Source: Bacilli bacterium (GTDB lineage: Bacteria > Bacillota_I > Bacilli_A > ML615J-28 > CAG-698). From it: DNA of 17,920 nt. The position numbers and the translations under genes were made by a program. The notes below the pieces were generated by a model. The model searched no databases. It was given only the letters and a program-made list of their open reading frames with translations, and was not told where the DNA came from. Positions 16,029 to 17,920 of the stretch are shown one piece after another (position 1 is the first letter of the stretch; each line of letters starts with the position of its first letter). Location: assembly GCA_016296945.1 (NCBI GenBank), contig JAEDHQ010000037.1:1-17920 (forward strand), given 5' to 3'.

Positions 16029-17048
16029 ATGTATAATTTTGGTAGGATTAGAAAAATATTTGGATTATTAGTAATTTTTGTGATTGGACTGTTTTTAGTA
16101 AGTTGTAAAGAAGTAAAAAAGAATAAAGAGTTTGTTGATGTTGTTAATGAAACAACTAGTTATTCCCTAAATGGGATAATGGAATCATTTTATTTAGAAG
16201 GAAGAAAACAAAGTGAATTTAATGTTTTATATAAATCAGATAATGAAATTAAAGTTATCTTAAAAAGTGTTGATAGTAATGATAGTCAAATCATCTTAAA
16301 GAATAAAGAAGGAGTATATGTATTAATACCAGCCATTAATAAAAATTTTAAGATCAAAAGCGAATGGCCTATTAATGCAAGTTATCCTTATTTATTAAAA
16401 TCATTATCAAAAGATATTGTCAATGAAAAGAATATTATAACAACTGAAAATGAAACAACAAAAACAATTGAAACTAAAACATATCTTTATAAAGATGCTC
16501 AAGCTAATACGCAAAAAATAACTATTAACAAAGAAACTGGGTTACCAACTGAAGTTCAAATATATGATAAACAAGGAAACCTTTATGTTCGCGTGGTTTT
16601 TAATGAAATAAAGCTAAATTGTGAGATTGATAGTAAAGAATTCGTTGTTGATGAAACGATGACAACAATGCGTTCACAATTCTCAGAAAGGATAGTTTAT
16701 GAGAATCGTGAAATAAGATATCCTATCTATTTCCCAGAAGGATGTACATTAAAAAATGAAAGTAAAGAGGAAAATGAAGATCTCACTGAAGTGACAGCAA
16801 TTATGACTTATGATGGAGATTATGCTTTTACTGTTATCCAACAATTCGTTAATGATAAAGATACTATTAGTTTTGCCCTAGAAACAGGAGAAATCTTAAC
16901 GGTTTTAGGTGTTCCTTGTATTCTAAAATCAAACGGTATTCAAACAGTATATGAAGGAATTGAATATACTGTTGCATCAAATAATCTTGATATGGAAGAA
17001 ATTATAAAAATAGTAAGTAGTTATTTGGAAGAAAAATTGGAAAAATAA
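16029..17048 (+). CDS. Lipoprotein with LolA/RseB-like fold
   Basis: A type II signal peptide is clear: basic start, hydrophobic run at 10-24 and lipobox LVSC with Cys26, so the 339-residue product should be lipid-anchored outside the membrane. The mature part resembles the LolA-like lipoproteins of Firmicutes (YdcC/GerS type). An early strand set (SYSLNGIMESFYLEG) is followed by a block around 95-122 containing VYVLIPAINKNFKIK and then YPYLLKSLSKDI. Later strands read GLPTEVQIYDKQGN. A second domain begins near 230. YdcC-type proteins lie in the cell envelope, and GerS takes part in cortex-related spore germination in Clostridioides, but nothing here indicates spores. The binding site AAGGAGA (16014-16020) is eight bases before the ATG. 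The fold call rests on recalled sequence patterns, not a search. Confidence 0.7.
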   Translation: MYNFGRIRKIFGLLVIFVIGLFLVSCKEVKKNKEFVDVVNETTSYSLNGIMESFYLEGRKQSEFNVLYKSDNEIKVILKSVDSNDSQIILKNKEGVYVLIPAINKNFKIKSEWPINASYPYLLKSLSKDIVNEKNIITTENETTKTIETKTYLYKDAQANTQKITINKETGLPTEVQIYDKQGNLYVRVVFNEIKLNCEIDSKEFVVDETMTTMRSQFSERIVYENREIRYPIYFPEGCTLKNESKEENEDLTEVTAIMTYDGDYAFTVIQQFVNDKDTISFALETGEILTVLGVPCILKSNGIQTVYEGIEYTVASNNLDMEEIIKIVSSYLEEKLEK

Positions 17049-17055
17049 AGTAAAC

Positions 17056-17083
17056 AAAAGCCTTGATAAAAGGGCTTTTTTTT
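17056..17083 (+). terminator. Intrinsic terminator of the lipoprotein gene
   Basis: AAAAGCCTT (17056-17064) pairs with AAGGGCTTTT-type bases (17071-17079) through one G-U pair, around the loop GATAAA. The T run continues to 17083. It begins eight bases after the lipoprotein stop. The hairpin shares its bases with the next promoter. Confidence 0.85.
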
Positions 17084-17091
17084 GTTATAAT
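17063..17091 (+). promoter_or_regulatory. Promoter of the thioredoxin-like gene, overlapping the terminator
   Basis: The -35 box TTGATA (17063-17068) lies in the stem-loop of the preceding terminator. Exactly 17 bp later comes TATAAT (17086-17091), preceded by TGT to make an extended -10. Transcription would start near 17098, leaving a leader of about 29 bases with AAGGAGA (17111-17117) before ATG 17127. Confidence 0.8.
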
Positions 17092-17126
17092 ATGATAGAC
17101 TTAAAAAAATAAGGAGACTAATTATT

Positions 17127-17714
17127 ATGAGTACTAAAGCTTTAAAAAATAATAAGAAAAATAAAATATCAAAAAAGACATATATCTTTTGGGGCTCAGT
17201 TGCTTCAATTGTGTTATTTCTTATTGTTTCACTTGTGATTTTTGCAGTAAGAAACCAATCAATTGTTAACTATGATGGCTTAGATTATCTTGAAGGACAA
17301 GAGTTTTTCCAACAAGAAGAAGATTCATATTTAATTCTATTTTATGATTTCAAATATGAAAAAGAATTTGAATCATTTGACAATGATTTTTATTCATATT
17401 TAGAATATTATCGCGATCATAAAGGTAAAGAAGGTGTTTTAAAAGTATATGGTGCTGATTGCACAACAACAGTTAATAAACCTATAGTTGTTGATAATGA
17501 ATCAGATACTAAAATAAATGGTACAACAAAACATCCTGCCGGTGTGCCAATTGGTACAGATATAAGTGATCCAAGTATTTTAAAGATTGCTTATTCAAAA
17601 CTTCCTGTCTTATTAATTGTGACTACAAATGAAGAAACAGGAATTAAAGAAATATCTGCATATAAATCAGGAGAAACTGATATTAAAACATATTTACAAG
17701 GACTAAAAAAATAA
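17127..17714 (+). CDS. Membrane-anchored thioredoxin-fold-like protein lacking CxxC
   Basis: The 195-residue protein has a Lys/Asn-rich cytoplasmic start (1-18), one membrane segment (about 19-41) and an outside domain. That domain follows a thioredoxin-like order. A strand SYLILFY (67-73) is followed by a helix (about 78-96), a strand VLKVYGADC (104-112), a loop of about 40 residues, then KLPVLLIV with Pro160 in the cis-proline place. Last come a strand EISAYKSGE and a terminal helix. The position of the CxxC pair (after LILFY) reads DFKYEKEF, and Cys112 is the only cysteine, so classical disulfide exchange is not expected. No Sec-cleavage site is evident; it is probably an N-in, C-out membrane protein. 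The fold is my inference. It has its own promoter and terminator, and a role as an envelope chaperone or scaffold is only possible. Confidence 0.75.
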   Translation: MSTKALKNNKKNKISKKTYIFWGSVASIVLFLIVSLVIFAVRNQSIVNYDGLDYLEGQEFFQQEEDSYLILFYDFKYEKEFESFDNDFYSYLEYYRDHKGKEGVLKVYGADCTTTVNKPIVVDNESDTKINGTTKHPAGVPIGTDISDPSILKIAYSKLPVLLIVTTNEETGIKEISAYKSGETDIKTYLQGLKK

Positions 17715-17727
17715 TAAGAAATAATTT

Positions 17728-17759
17728 AGGAAGGATTTTCGTTCCTTCCTTTTCTTTAT
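17728..17759 (+). terminator. Intrinsic terminator after the thioredoxin-like gene
   Basis: AGGAAGGA (17728-17735) pairs perfectly with TCCTTCCT (17743-17750) around TTTTCGT. TTTCTTTAT follows. It separates the protein gene from the tRNA promoter. Confidence 0.88.
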
Positions 17760-17784
17760 AATTTCTAAAATATTGAAATAATTC

Positions 17785-17813
17785 TTGACAAAACAAAAAA
17801 AATAGAGTATTAT
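17785..17813 (+). promoter_or_regulatory. Near-consensus promoter of the tRNA-Ser gene
   Basis: A perfect -35 box TTGACA (17785-17790) is followed after 17 bp by TATTAT (17808-17813). The predicted start near 17820 is about eight bases before the mature tRNA end, a short leader typical of tRNA genes. Confidence 0.87.
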
Positions 17814-17827
17814 TATATAGCAATTAT

Positions 17828-17918
17828 GGAGTAGTACTCAAGAGGCTGAAGAGGCGCCCCTGCTAAGGGTGTAGATCGGGCAACCGGTGCAAGGGTTCAA
17901 ATCCCTTCTACTCCGCCA
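17828..17918 (+). tRNA. tRNA-Ser, anticodon GCU
   Basis: The full class II cloverleaf can be drawn. Acceptor GGAGTAG (17828-17834) pairs with CTACTCC (17908-17914), followed by G (17915) and an encoded CCA (17916-17918). The D stem is CTC/GAG. The anticodon stem CGCCC/GGGTG encloses the loop CTGCTAA with anticodon GCT at 17862-17864, which reads the serine codons AGC and AGU. A long variable arm (17872-17890) forms a stem closed by a GCAA tetraloop, as expected for serine. The T arm is AAGGG-TTCAAAT-CCCTT. More tRNA genes may follow beyond the window. Confidence 0.97.
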
Positions 17919-17920
17919 TT

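Noticed and set aside
1..17920. CRISPR array, prophage, insertion sequence, toxin-antitoxin or other defence system
   Set aside because: No spaced repeats, transposase, integrase, inverted-repeat ends or defence domains are visible; the only repeat array is in-frame coding sequence.
1..17920. UGA read as tryptophan
   Set aside because: All genes are full length without in-frame TGA and the tryptophans I checked use TGG, so the standard code applies here.

Overview
The window is a 17.9 kb piece of a very AT-rich bacterial chromosome. The gene families point to the Firmicutes/Mollicutes branch: PcrA with a Tudor-like tail, the pcrA-ligA pair, WhiA, a VanZ-like protein, a DUF378 protein, purine-rich Shine-Dalgarno sites and a class II tRNA-Ser with encoded CCA. 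The genes are read with the standard code: every tryptophan codon I checked is TGG. Yet all fourteen protein genes stop at TAA (10) or TAG (4), and none at TGA. My best guess is a small-genome relative of Acholeplasmatales, Izemoplasmatales, RF39 or Erysipelotrichales; this is inference, not proof.

Region 1 (1-15660) looks like one long co-directional transcription unit. A probable terminator of an upstream gene lies at the left edge. It is followed by a strong promoter (TTGAAA, 17 bp, extended -10 TGATATAAT) and then eleven genes with gaps of 1 to 36 bp or an overlap. In order these are: a 3-TM membrane protein of unknown function; a long Lys/Glu-rich coiled-coil protein with a 39-bp tandem repeat; a PheT-like B3/4 domain protein; glutaminyl-tRNA synthetase (glnS); the helicase pcrA; NAD-dependent DNA ligase (ligA); uvrA; a VanZ-like membrane protein; an acidic-headed membrane protein; thioredoxin reductase (trxB); and whiA. 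The unit closes with a hairpin that can work on both strands. The mix covers translation quality (glnS, B3/4), excision repair (uvrA unwinding and damage search, PcrA, LigA sealing), redox balance (trxB) and division control (whiA).

Region 2 (15658-15873, minus strand) is a small DUF378 membrane protein convergent with whiA and sharing its terminator.

Region 3 (16029-17918) holds a lipoprotein with a LolA/RseB-like fold. It ends in a terminator whose hairpin contains the -35 box of the next promoter. Next comes a membrane-anchored, apparently thioredoxin-like protein without the CxxC active site, then a terminator, a near-consensus promoter and tRNA-Ser(GCU).

I do not see a defence island, CRISPR array, prophage, insertion sequence or secondary-metabolite cluster. 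The more unusual items are the uncharacterised membrane protein/coiled-coil pair at the head of the operon, glnS with a B3/4 protein beside the pcrA-ligA locus, the reduced trxB-whiA neighbourhood, the embedded promoter/terminator and the redox-dead thioredoxin-like protein. Three start codons were set from ribosome binding sites rather than from the longest reading frame: 1131, 3876 and 9782.
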